A stretch of DNA of 6,740 bases, from assembly GCA_036376775.1 (NCBI GenBank), contig DASUZP010000140.1, positions 1 to 6,740 on the forward strand, read 5' to 3'. This stretch comes from VRUE01 sp036376775 (GTDB lineage Bacteria; Actinomycetota; Thermoleophilia; Solirubrobacterales; 70-9). Below the pieces are notes generated by a model that had not been told where the DNA came from, searched no databases, and saw only the letters and a list, made by a program, of their open reading frames with translations. Positions 1 through 5,597 of the stretch are shown here, piece by piece (the stretch's first letter is position 1; each line of letters begins with the position of its first letter). A program made the translations under genes and the position numbers.

Positions 1-1373
1 AGCCGCTTGTAGGCGATCGTGCCGGCGGCCGGGCCGGAGTGCTCGTCGCTCATCCTGGCGGTGACCGTGTCCGGCAGTTCGGCCGCGGTCACGTCCGGCA
101 CTGGCTCGAAGGCCACACCCGGTGGCACGTCGTCGAGCCGCAGCGGGATTTCGATCGCCGACCCGGAGTCGGCATTGCCCGCCTCGTCGCGCAGCCAGAT
201 GCGGAAGGCGTAGACGCCAGGTCGTGGCAGCTTGCGATCGGCGAGCGAGGAGATTTCGTGGCCCGAGGCCAGGTCGACACCGGTGTCATAGCCGGCCGGA
301 CCGGTGATCCGCCAGTAGGCACCGCCGATCGGGCTCGCCGGACCCTGATCGGGATTGACCCAAGAGAGATCGAAATCGTCGACGCGGCGCCAGCCCTCGC
401 CACCCGCGAGGGCAAGGCTGCGCGGGTGCGCCGGTGGATTGTTGTCGATCAGGACGCCGACCGGGAAGAGGCAGGCGGTGTTGCCGGCGAAATCGGCGGC
501 ACAGCGAGTCAGCGCATGGGGACCGTCGCTGAAGTTCGTGGTCTGCACCGTCACTTCGCCCGTCGCACTGGTGGGACAGGGCTGCATCCGGGTAGCCCGC
601 CGCTCGCCGTCGATCATCGCCTCGGCACACGGGTACTCGGTCAGCCCGACGCGAGCACCGTCGAGCTGGGTCTCGCTGGAGCGGACGCCGCCTCCGAAGT
701 CGTTGTCCCAGTAGGTGACGCGCTGCGCGCCGCGGCGCCAGCCGCCGGCGACCAGATCCGAACCGGCCGCGCCGGGAACAGGCGTATAGCCGTCGAAGAT
801 AGTGATCGTCAGCGCCCGCACCGCCGACCACGAATCCGGTTCGAGCGAGCACCATTTGCTCTCTGCCCGGGCGCAGAGCAGGCGGTCCTCAAGCGCCGGC
901 TGGGGAACCGAGAGGTCGACGGCGAAGTCGCGCGGCGTCACGTCGGTAGCGCTGGCGCCGGCGAACGGATCGAAGCCGCCGTTCCAGTTGCCGGTGCCGA
1001 TCCGCTGCTCGATGCCGTCGTGCAGCGTGTGCCACCAAGTGCCGCTGACACGGGTGATGCCCGTGCCGGCCGGTGCCACCCAGCGCCAGCGGGCAAAGCG
1101 GGTGCCGGAGACCGTCCCGCCACCCTTGGTGAAGCTCTTCATGTGAGCGCCGTCGAGGGCGTCTCCGCCACCGGTCGCGCACCAGGCGTCCGGGCGGAAC
1201 TTGGCGCCACCGGTGCTGTCGGCCCAATCGGCGTCGATGTCCAGGTGCCAGCCGCACTGGGCGACCGAGTAGCTGCCGGCGGTCGCCTCGCGCGCGGCGA
1301 GCAGCAGCAACGCCAGTGCCAGTGCAATCCCCATCGCCAAGATCCGTCCCAACCCTCCGCGCGTTCCCGACAT
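1..1373 (-). CDS. Secreted protein with Ig-like repeats, N-terminal part (runs off left edge)
   Basis: The minus-strand frame is open from an ATG at 1373 to the window edge (457 codons, no stop); I checked every codon. A strong ribosome binding site (AAGGAGG, 1378-1384) lies 4 bases upstream. Residues 1-32 form a signal peptide: Arg-rich start, a Leu/Ala hydrophobic core at about 11-27, and likely cleavage after Ala-Thr-Ala. The mature protein begins GSYSVAQCGW. Residues about 33-310 hold eight cysteines (the first two C40 and C65) and many Trp/Gly residues, suggesting an exported, disulfide-linked beta-sandwich domain. From about 312 (start NNPPAHPR) comes an Ig/FN3-like module ending in FRIWLRDEAGNAD. 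A second begins near DDVPPGVAFEPVPD, so more repeats probably follow off-window. I recognise the general architecture of large exported actinobacterial proteins but no enzyme motif. An adhesive, carbohydrate-binding or envelope role is inference only. The gene is divergent from mrp. Confidence 0.85.
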   Translation of the reverse strand, partial: MSGTRGGLGRILAMGIALALALLLLAAREATAGSYSVAQCGWHLDIDADWADSTGGAKFRPDAWCATGGGDALDGAHMKSFTKGGGTVSGTRFARWRWVAPAGTGITRVSGTWWHTLHDGIEQRIGTGNWNGGFDPFAGASATDVTPRDFAVDLSVPQPALEDRLLCARAESKWCSLEPDSWSAVRALTITIFDGYTPVPGAAGSDLVAGGWRRGAQRVTYWDNDFGGGVRSSETQLDGARVGLTEYPCAEAMIDGERRATRMQPCPTSATGEVTVQTTNFSDGPHALTRCAADFAGNTACLFPVGVLIDNNPPAHPRSLALAGGEGWRRVDDFDLSWVNPDQGPASPIGGAYWRITGPAGYDTGVDLASGHEISSLADRKLPRPGVYAFRIWLRDEAGNADSGSAIEIPLRLDDVPPGVAFEPVPDVTAAELPDTVTARMSDEHSGPAAGTIAYKR

Positions 1374-1503
1374 CGGCCCTCCTTCGATCGCATTGCAGAC
1401 GAAGGACCAAGGGCACAGCGCCGCGATCTCTCCCCCCTGCGGACGGATGTCTGGGCCCGACCGCCAAGGGGCGCCAGGTGCCCCGGGACTGCGCTTTGCG
1501 AAA
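1374..1503. other. Divergent intergenic region between secreted protein and mrp
   Basis: These 130 bases separate two outward-facing starts and must hold both promoters. The only element I can support is the minus-strand ribosome binding site. A small GGGGC/GCCCC inverted repeat with a 7-base loop lies near 1468-1484. No clear -35/-10 pair or good ribosome binding site for mrp is visible, so mrp may be leaderless or start at 1513. Confidence 0.5.
1377..1384 (-). promoter_or_regulatory. Ribosome binding site of the secreted protein gene
   Basis: Read on the minus strand this is AAGGAGGG, a near-perfect anti-Shine-Dalgarno match just upstream of the ATG at 1373. It fixes the start, and with it the reading frame, of a gene that has no visible stop in the window. 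Confidence 0.8.
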
Positions 1504-2661
1504 ATGATCGCGATGCCACTACCGAGCGAAGACCAGATAACCGAGAAGCTGCGCGCCGTGATCGATCCTGAGCTGCGCCGCTCGATCGTCGAGCTGGGCA
1601 TGGTCCGCTCGATCGAGATCAAGGAGGGCGGGCGGATCGAGGTGGTCGTCTCGCTGACCACCGCCGGCTGCCCGATCCGATCCCACTTCGAACAGGCGGT
1701 CGCCCAGCAGGTATCCGAGTTGGAAGGGGTGACGTCGGTCGGGGTCGGCTTCGACGTCCTCTCTGATGACGAGAAGGGCCGGCTGCAGCAGACCCTAGGC
1801 CGCGGCAAGCTGCCGGAGGGCGCCCTGGCCCAGGTGAAAAACGTGATCTGTGTCGCCTCGGGCAAGGGCGGCGTCGGCTAGTCGACGATGACCGCCAACC
1901 TGGCCGCGGCGCTGACCGCCGAAGGCCACGCGGCCGGCGCCCTCGACTGCGACGTATACGGCTACTCGATGCCGCGCATGCTCGGCGTCAACCGCAAACC
2001 CGAGGTCAACGGCGAGCGCAAGATCCTGCCGCTGGACGCGGCGAGCGGGGTCAAAGTAATGTCGATCGGCTTCTTCGTCGAGGAGAACTCGGCGGTCGTC
2101 TGGCGCGGCCCGATGCTCCACAAGGCGATCCAGCAGTTCCTCGAGGACGTCGCCTGGGGCGAGCTCGAGTACCTGCTGCTCGATCTGCCGCCGGGGACCG
2201 GGGACGTCTCGATGACCCTCTCCCAGCTCCTGCCGCAGGCCAAGTTCGCGATCGTCACCACGCCACAGCCGGCGGCGCAGACCGTGGCCAAACGTGCAGC
2301 CGACATGGCGCTCAAGTTCGACCTCGAGCTGCTCGGCGTAATCGAGAACATGTCCGGCTTCACGACCCCCGACGGCGAGCGCTTCACGATCTTCGGCGAG
2401 GGCGGCGGTCAGCTGCTGGCCGACGAGCTCGACGTGCCGCTGCTCGGCAAGGTGCCGCTATCGGAGCCGCTGCGCGAGCACGCCGACAACGGCTCGCCCC
2501 TGGTCACCGCCGAGCCTGACTCGCCCGCCTCCCAGGCCATCCGCCAGGCCGCACGCGGCATCGTCGCCTCCACGCCGCAGGAGCTGCCGGTGCTGCAGGC
2601 GACTCCGGCGCCGGCGGAAGCACCGCCGGTGAGCGGAACGCCGCTTCCCGTGGTTCAGTAG
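1504..2661 (+). CDS. mrp: Mrp/ApbC-family Fe-S cluster carrier ATPase, interrupted by in-frame TAG
   Basis: Read through one TAG, this is a 385-residue Mrp protein, the P-loop ATPase family that binds and delivers iron-sulfur clusters in the cytoplasm. Residues about 8-90 are the N-terminal MIP18/DUF59-like domain (DPEL at 21-24, TTAGCPIR with Cys56). The ATPase begins at VICVASGKGGVG. The next codon (126) should be the invariant lysine of KGGVGKS(T) but is TAG; STMTANLAAAL continues in the same frame. Later motifs are intact: LLLDLPPGTGD with Asp227 (switch II/Walker B), TTPQPAAQTVAKRA, VIENMSGF and FGEGGGQL. The CxxC usual after NMS in many Mrp/NBP35 proteins is absent (TTPDG instead), which as I recall is common in actinobacteria. 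A proline/alanine-rich tail ends the protein. The ATG at 1504 has no clear Shine-Dalgarno; 1513 is an alternative. As written, translation gives a 125-residue fragment; the downstream part could restart at ATG 1888. Sequence error or a true nonsense mutation are both possible. Confidence 0.9.
1879..1881 (+). other. mrp: In-frame amber codon at the Walker A lysine of mrp
   Basis: The codons run GGC-AAG-GGC-GGC-GTC-GGC-TAG-TCG-ACG, giving G-K-G-G-V-G-stop-S-T. The family signature has Lys at this position; AAG to TAG is one A-to-T change. The frame is intact on both sides and the protein is conserved throughout, so this is a point substitution and not a gene boundary. Confidence 0.93.
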
Positions 2662-2665
2662 CCGG

Positions 2666-2688
2666 CGCGACGGCGCTTCGCGAGTTTT
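2666..2688 (+). terminator. Weak candidate terminator after mrp
   Basis: A 5-bp stem (CGCGA at 2666-2670 with TCGCG at 2678-2682, 7-base loop) is followed by AGTTTT. It lies 4 bases after the mrp stop. The stem is short and the T run has only four bases, so this is tentative. Confidence 0.3.
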
Positions 2689-2748
2689 CCTATCCATTTG
2701 GGACGTTCCCTGCCGCTTTTCCCTGCCCAGAGCCCCTTGATTTGCGTA

Positions 2749-2768
2749 CCATAGCGTATACGCTATGG
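2749..2768. promoter_or_regulatory. Perfect 20-bp palindrome, probable operator upstream of the XRE gene
   Basis: The half-site CCATAGCGTA (2749-2758) is followed directly by its exact reverse complement (2759-2768). It lies in a locally AT-richer stretch (about 2735-2780) of an otherwise GC-rich window, 37 bases before the GTG start of a small HTH regulator. GCGTA occurs just outside on the left (2744-2748) and again spanning the right edge (2768-2772). A dyad in this place is typical of an operator for a dimeric repressor, and autoregulation by the XRE protein is the natural inference. No T run follows, so it is not a terminator. I could not assign a convincing -35/-10 pair around it. Confidence 0.6.
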
Positions 2769-2805
2769 CGTAATACACACGGCCACGGGAGGCTGTCCCC
2801 TCTCC

Positions 2806-3069
2806 GTGCCGCAACCGACATCAGCCCAACTTGGTTCCGCGATCCGCCATATTCGCGACTCACGCGAACTGAGCATCGAAGCCCTTGCAGCAGATGCCGA
2901 CATGCATTGGACGTCCGTCTCGCGCATCGAGAACGGCAGACAGAACCCGACCTGGGACGCCGTCGCCAAGCTCGCCACGGCGCTCGACGTAGAGATCAGC
3001 GACCTGGCACGCCTGGCCGCCGAGCAACCACCGCGCGAGCGACGTACCGAGTCTTCCCCCAGCGCCTAA
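2806..3069 (+). CDS. Small XRE-family helix-turn-helix regulator
   Basis: This 87-residue protein is almost entirely one Cro/C1-type HTH domain (residues about 9-67). SIEALAADADM (23-33) is the first HTH helix, HWTSVSRIENG (34-44) the recognition helix, and NPTWDAVAKLATALDVEISDL the usual closing helices. It is a cytoplasmic DNA-binding protein, probably dimeric, with a short charged tail and no sensor domain. The start is GTG: the frame has a stop at 2752 and no other ATG or GTG before 2806, and GGGAGG lies at 2787-2792. That spacing of 13 bases is long, so translation may be modest. The 20-bp palindrome upstream suggests it controls its own promoter. Its targets are unknown. It faces the ferredoxin gene across a 21-base gap. 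Confidence 0.88.
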   Translation: MPQPTSAQLGSAIRHIRDSRELSIEALAADADMHWTSVSRIENGRQNPTWDAVAKLATALDVEISDLARLAAEQPPRERRTESSPSA

Positions 3070-3090
3070 GCGAGCCTGGCGGTCAGACCC

Positions 3091-3363
3091 TCAAGCGCTG
3101 GCCTTGCTCTTGTAGTACTCGGCGTTGATCTCGGCGTATTTGGCCCACTCGGACGGAAGCTGGTCCTCGGCGAAGCAGGCGTCGACCGGGCAGGCCTCGA
3201 CGCAGGCATCGCAGTCGATGCACTCGTCGGGGTCGATGTAGAGCATCTCGACCGAGTCGTAGTCGGGCTCGTCCGGGGTCGGGTGGATGCAATCCACCGG
3301 GCAGACCTCGACGCATGAATTGTCCTTCTGGCCAATGCACGGCTCGGCGATGACGTAGGTCAT
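3091..3363 (-). CDS. fdxA: Seven-iron (3Fe-4S/4Fe-4S) ferredoxin, FdxA-like
   Basis: This 90-residue cytoplasmic electron carrier begins MTYVIAEPCIG, typical of the FdxA/Azotobacter FdI type. By analogy with that family, C9, C17 and C58 would bind the [3Fe-4S] cluster (C9-x7-C17, then the CP pair at C58) and C21, C48, C51 and C54 the [4Fe-4S] cluster. C25 and C63 are extra cysteines. The segment between C21 and C48 holds 26 residues, longer than in A. vinelandii FdI, and carries an acidic loop (PTPDEPDYDSVE). The C-terminal helix (SEWAKYAEINAEYYKSKA) is the usual extension of this family, here short. The ATG at 3363 is preceded by AGGAGA (plus-strand 3373-3378) at 9 bases. It probably supplies low-potential electrons to oxidoreductases; the partner is not visible here. 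Divergent from the SDR gene. Confidence 0.95.
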   Translation of the reverse strand: MTYVIAEPCIGQKDNSCVEVCPVDCIHPTPDEPDYDSVEMLYIDPDECIDCDACVEACPVDACFAEDQLPSEWAKYAEINAEYYKSKASA

Positions 3364-3453
3364 TCGATGCTTTCTCCTGGTTCGACTTTGCGGTGCGCCG
3401 GCTGGGAATCGTCCCTGCCAGGCGCGGGTATGTATTTTAGGGATGATGTCCCG
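3364..3453. promoter_or_regulatory. Divergent promoter region between ferredoxin and SDR genes
   Basis: This 90-base gap lies between opposite starts. It contains the ferredoxin ribosome binding site and, on the plus strand, an AT-rich TATTTT (3433-3438) that could be a -10 element placing the transcript start near the ATG at 3454. No matching -35 was found, so the promoter is only tentative. Confidence 0.35.
3373..3378 (-). promoter_or_regulatory. Ribosome binding site of the ferredoxin gene
   Basis: On the minus strand this reads AGGAGA, 9 bases before the ATG at 3363. It supports the chosen start. Confidence 0.7.
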
Positions 3454-4335
3454 ATGCTGCTGCTGACGGGGGCCACTGGAAGCATCGGTTCACGCCTGTT
3501 ACCGCTCCTACTGGAGCGGGGCGAAGACGTGCGTTGCCTGGTGCGGGAGCCGCGGCGACTCGGCGCGCACCGGGTCGACGTGCAGATCGCGCTGGGGGAC
3601 CTCGGCGAGATGTCGGACCCGTATCTCGTGCGGCAGGCGCTACGCGGCGTCGACACCGTGATCCATCTTGCGGCGACGATCCGCGACCAGCCGCCACACC
3701 GGATCGAGGAGCTCAACGGGCTGGCGACGGTGCGGCTGCTGCGTGCCGCCGAGCGCAGCGGCGTGGGTCGCTTCGCCTTCTTCAGCGCGCTCGATGCGGC
3801 CGCCGCGCAGCGCACGCGGTTCTTTCGCGCCAAGTGGCTGGCCGAGCGGGCAATTTCCTCCTCGCCGCTGCAGACGACGGTCTTCGCGCCGTCGATCGTC
3901 TACGACCGCAGCGACCCCTGGGTGACGCTGCTGCGGCGCTTCTCGTTCCTACCCGTGGTGCCCGTCTCGGGTGACGGGCGGGCGTGCTTCCAGCCGATCT
4001 GGGCAGCCGACGCCGCCCGCTGCGTAGTCGCTGCGCTCGACCGCGACGGACGCGAGCGCTACGAGCTGGCAGGCCCCGAGACGCTCAGCTACGACGAGAT
4101 GTCGGATCTGGTCAGTCGCGTCGCTGGGCGGCCACGGCCGCTCGTCCACATTCCCCTGCCCCTGATCCGGGCAGGATTGATCGGACTCCGCAACGTCTTC
4201 GGCGAGGCCGTGTTCGCAACCTGGGAGGAGGCAGAGCTGATGGAGGTATCGATGACAAGCGAGCGCGGCACCGCAGATGCGGAGGATCTCGGAGTGGAGC
4301 CGAGAAGGATGGGCGATGTCCTGGCGGAGGTTTAG
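3454..4335 (+). CDS. Atypical short-chain dehydrogenase / NAD(P)-binding epimerase-like protein
   Basis: This 293-residue Rossmann-fold protein begins MLLLTGATGSIG, with the dinucleotide-binding TGxxGxxG at residues 5-12. It continues with the second strand and a basic CLVREPRR stretch (favouring NADP), then GVDTVIHLAA, RFAFFSAL (Ser111) and FFRAKWLAE (Lys127). The extended-SDR YxxxK motif has Phe123 in place of Tyr, so classical SDR catalysis is doubtful. Such changes are known in the atypical NmrA/NDUFA9-like branch, where members bind nucleotide or act in quinone or complex I contexts. The C-terminal half (AGPETLSYDEMSDLVSRVAGRP) is the usual substrate domain of these proteins. An ATG at 3367 is also in frame but would add 29 residues before the Rossmann strand; 3430 is another option. 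I chose 3454 because the fold then starts at residue 1, although only a weak AGGG lies upstream. It overlaps the next gene by 20 bases. The substrate is unknown. Confidence 0.88.
   Translation: MLLLTGATGSIGSRLLPLLLERGEDVRCLVREPRRLGAHRVDVQIALGDLGEMSDPYLVRQALRGVDTVIHLAATIRDQPPHRIEELNGLATVRLLRAAERSGVGRFAFFSALDAAAAQRTRFFRAKWLAERAISSSPLQTTVFAPSIVYDRSDPWVTLLRRFSFLPVVPVSGDGRACFQPIWAADAARCVVAALDRDGRERYELAGPETLSYDEMSDLVSRVAGRPRPLVHIPLPLIRAGLIGLRNVFGEAVFATWEEAELMEVSMTSERGTADAEDLGVEPRRMGDVLAEV
4304..4309 (+). promoter_or_regulatory. Ribosome binding site of the hydrolase gene, inside the SDR gene
   Basis: GAAGGA lies 6 bases before the ATG at 4316 and within the last codons of the SDR gene. It decides between the ATG at 4277 (no good site) and 4316 (good site, followed at once by a signal peptide). 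Confidence 0.75.
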
Positions 4336-5419
4336 AGCGTTCCTTTCCGCCGCTGCGTTTGCGGCAACCTTCGCAGCGATCGGCGCGGTGCCGGCATCGG
4401 CGATCAGCCTGGTCCCACCCAAGCCGGACGTCTTTTTCGGGGTGAGCGACCGGGGCACGACGCAGGAATTCAACGAATTCACCGAACTGCTCGGCGGCAA
4501 GCACCCGGCGCTGCTGGAGACCTTCCATCCCTGGGGCAACAGCCTCAACAAGTCCTACGAACGCTGGCGCGAAACCGGGACGCGCCCGATCCTGCACATC
4601 TCGACTACCGACGACCAGACGCTGGCGGAGCTGATCACGCCCGAGCAGATCGCGCTCGGAGCGGGCGACGATTACCTGCTCCAGCTCAACGACTTCTTCT
4701 ACAAACGCGGGCTGCCCGCCTACATCAGGCCACTCGGAGAGCCCAATCGCTGCCTCAACGCCTGGTCGGCGGTCAACTGCGACGGCAGCCAGAAAGGCGG
4801 CGAACACACGACCGGCTGGTACAAGCAGGCATTCCGCCGGGTCGTCACGATAGTGCGCGGCGGCAACAGCCTGGAAGGGATCAACGCGACGCTGGCCGAA
4901 ATCGGCCTGCCACCGGTAAACCGGACCAAAGGTCCCCCGCCGACCAGCCTCCCGGGAGCGCCGGTGAGCTTCATCTGGAGCCCACTGCCCGGCGGCTCCC
5001 CTCGGGTGAAAGGGAATTTTCCGGGCAACTACTGGCCAGGCGCCCGCTGGGTCGACTGGGCCGGCACCGACTTCTACTCCCAGTATCCCGTCTGGAAAGA
5101 CCTCAACCGCTTCTACGAAGCCAAGCAGTGGAAGCGCAAGCCGATCGCGATCGCCGAGTGGGCGGTCTACGGCGAAGACGAACCCCGCTTCGCCAAGCAG
5201 CTTGTATCCTGGTTGACCCAGCGCCAGCGGGTGCGGATGTTCGTCTACTACACCGGCTTCGGGCCGGGCTACAACCCCTACGACCTGAAGCTCTACCCGC
5301 GCACGACCAACACCCTGCGCCTGAAGATCCGCCGCGCGACGTTCCTCACCGAAGCCGAATACAACGCCGGCCTGCTCCCACCGCTCCCGCCGAAGGAAAA
5401 GAAGAAAAAGACTTCCTAA
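4316..5419 (+). CDS. Secreted glycoside hydrolase-like protein (GH-A clan, GH26-like)
   Basis: The 367-residue protein starts with a signal peptide: basic WRRFR, an Ala/Phe core, and likely cleavage after PASA at residue 29. The mature part looks like a TIM-barrel glycoside hydrolase of clan GH-A. Features are TFHPWG (69-74), RPILHISTT (90-98), YIRPLGEPN (136-144) with Glu142 as the candidate acid/base, WVDWAGTDFYSQYP, and PIAIAEWAVYGED with Glu281 as the candidate nucleophile. The two Glu are at the ends of what would be barrel strands 4 and 7. The pattern resembles the beta-mannanase (GH26) group, but the substrate is not determined. Cys146 and Cys155 could form a disulfide. A short Lys-rich tail (KEKKKK) ends the protein. 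The ATG at 4316 overlaps the SDR gene by 20 bases, so coupled translation is likely. The gene is convergent with groEL. Confidence 0.85.
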   Translation: MSWRRFRAFLSAAAFAATFAAIGAVPASAISLVPPKPDVFFGVSDRGTTQEFNEFTELLGGKHPALLETFHPWGNSLNKSYERWRETGTRPILHISTTDDQTLAELITPEQIALGAGDDYLLQLNDFFYKRGLPAYIRPLGEPNRCLNAWSAVNCDGSQKGGEHTTGWYKQAFRRVVTIVRGGNSLEGINATLAEIGLPPVNRTKGPPPTSLPGAPVSFIWSPLPGGSPRVKGNFPGNYWPGARWVDWAGTDFYSQYPVWKDLNRFYEAKQWKRKPIAIAEWAVYGEDEPRFAKQLVSWLTQRQRVRMFVYYTGFGPGYNPYDLKLYPRTTNTLRLKIRRATFLTEAEYNAGLLPPLPPKEKKKKTS

Positions 5420-5595
5420 CGCCGGGAATTCGTCTCGGCGACTCGGCGTGTGCGACTGGCGAGCGCCGCGGCAAGCCGGGCAAGAACGCAAGAGGCCCGA
5501 ATAGCAGCGCTATTCGGGCCTCTGAGGACGCCGCCCGGCGCCGCCCCGGCGCCGTCAGGCGCGCGCGGGGAGGCGTCGAGCCGGATTCCCGGCGT
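5419..5595. repeat. Long imperfect inverted repeat filling the hydrolase-groEL gap
   Basis: Two 87-base arms (5419-5505 and 5509-5595) are reverse complements of each other, with no net gap, around a 3-base centre. By hand count the outer 24 pairs match at 20 positions, the inner 15 are perfect, and the middle 48 match at about half. The repeat starts at the hydrolase stop codon and ends three bases from the groEL stop. Conceptual translations of opposite strands even share TPGIRL and GPNSxAIRAS, which reflects this symmetry and is not evidence of coding. It could be a bidirectional terminator, or two opposed copies of a dispersed repeat. Confidence 0.75.
5491..5523. terminator. Bidirectional intrinsic terminator hairpin between convergent genes
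   Basis: A perfect 15-bp stem (AGAGGCCCGAATAGC at 5491-5505, its complement at 5509-5523) closes a 3-base loop. It sits between the stops of the hydrolase (plus) and groEL (minus), the expected place for a shared terminator. No T run follows on the plus strand; on the minus strand only TTGCGTTCTT follows. Terminators without a T run are common in high-GC actinobacteria. Confidence 0.8.
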
Positions 5596-5597
5596 GG

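Noticed and set aside
1393..1503. Earlier in-frame ATG for mrp (37 extra residues)
   Set aside because: The added residues resemble intergenic translation (Gly/Pro/Arg-rich) and do not match the compact N-terminus of the family.
39..1571. Plus-strand open frame of 510 codons
   Set aside because: It lies antisense to the secreted protein gene, which has a signal peptide, a strong ribosome binding site and Ig-like modules. The plus-strand product is Arg/Gly/Ala-rich with no domain, typical of a GC-driven shadow frame.
1879..1881. TAG as a pyrrolysine or other recoded codon
   Set aside because: Attractive because Lys is expected here, but TAG is a plain stop for three other genes in the window and no supporting tRNA or synthetase is visible. 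A point error is simpler.
2749..2768. Palindrome as terminator of mrp
   Set aside because: No T run follows on either strand, and it lies about 90 bases after the mrp stop and just before another gene.
4277..4315. Earlier ATG for the hydrolase gene
   Set aside because: It would place 13 charged residues before the signal peptide and lacks a good ribosome binding site; 4316 has GAAGGA at 6 bases.
5420..5597. Insertion sequence or MITE
   Set aside because: No transposase and no convincing target-site duplication at the ends; it sits exactly between two stop codons and works as well as a terminator region.
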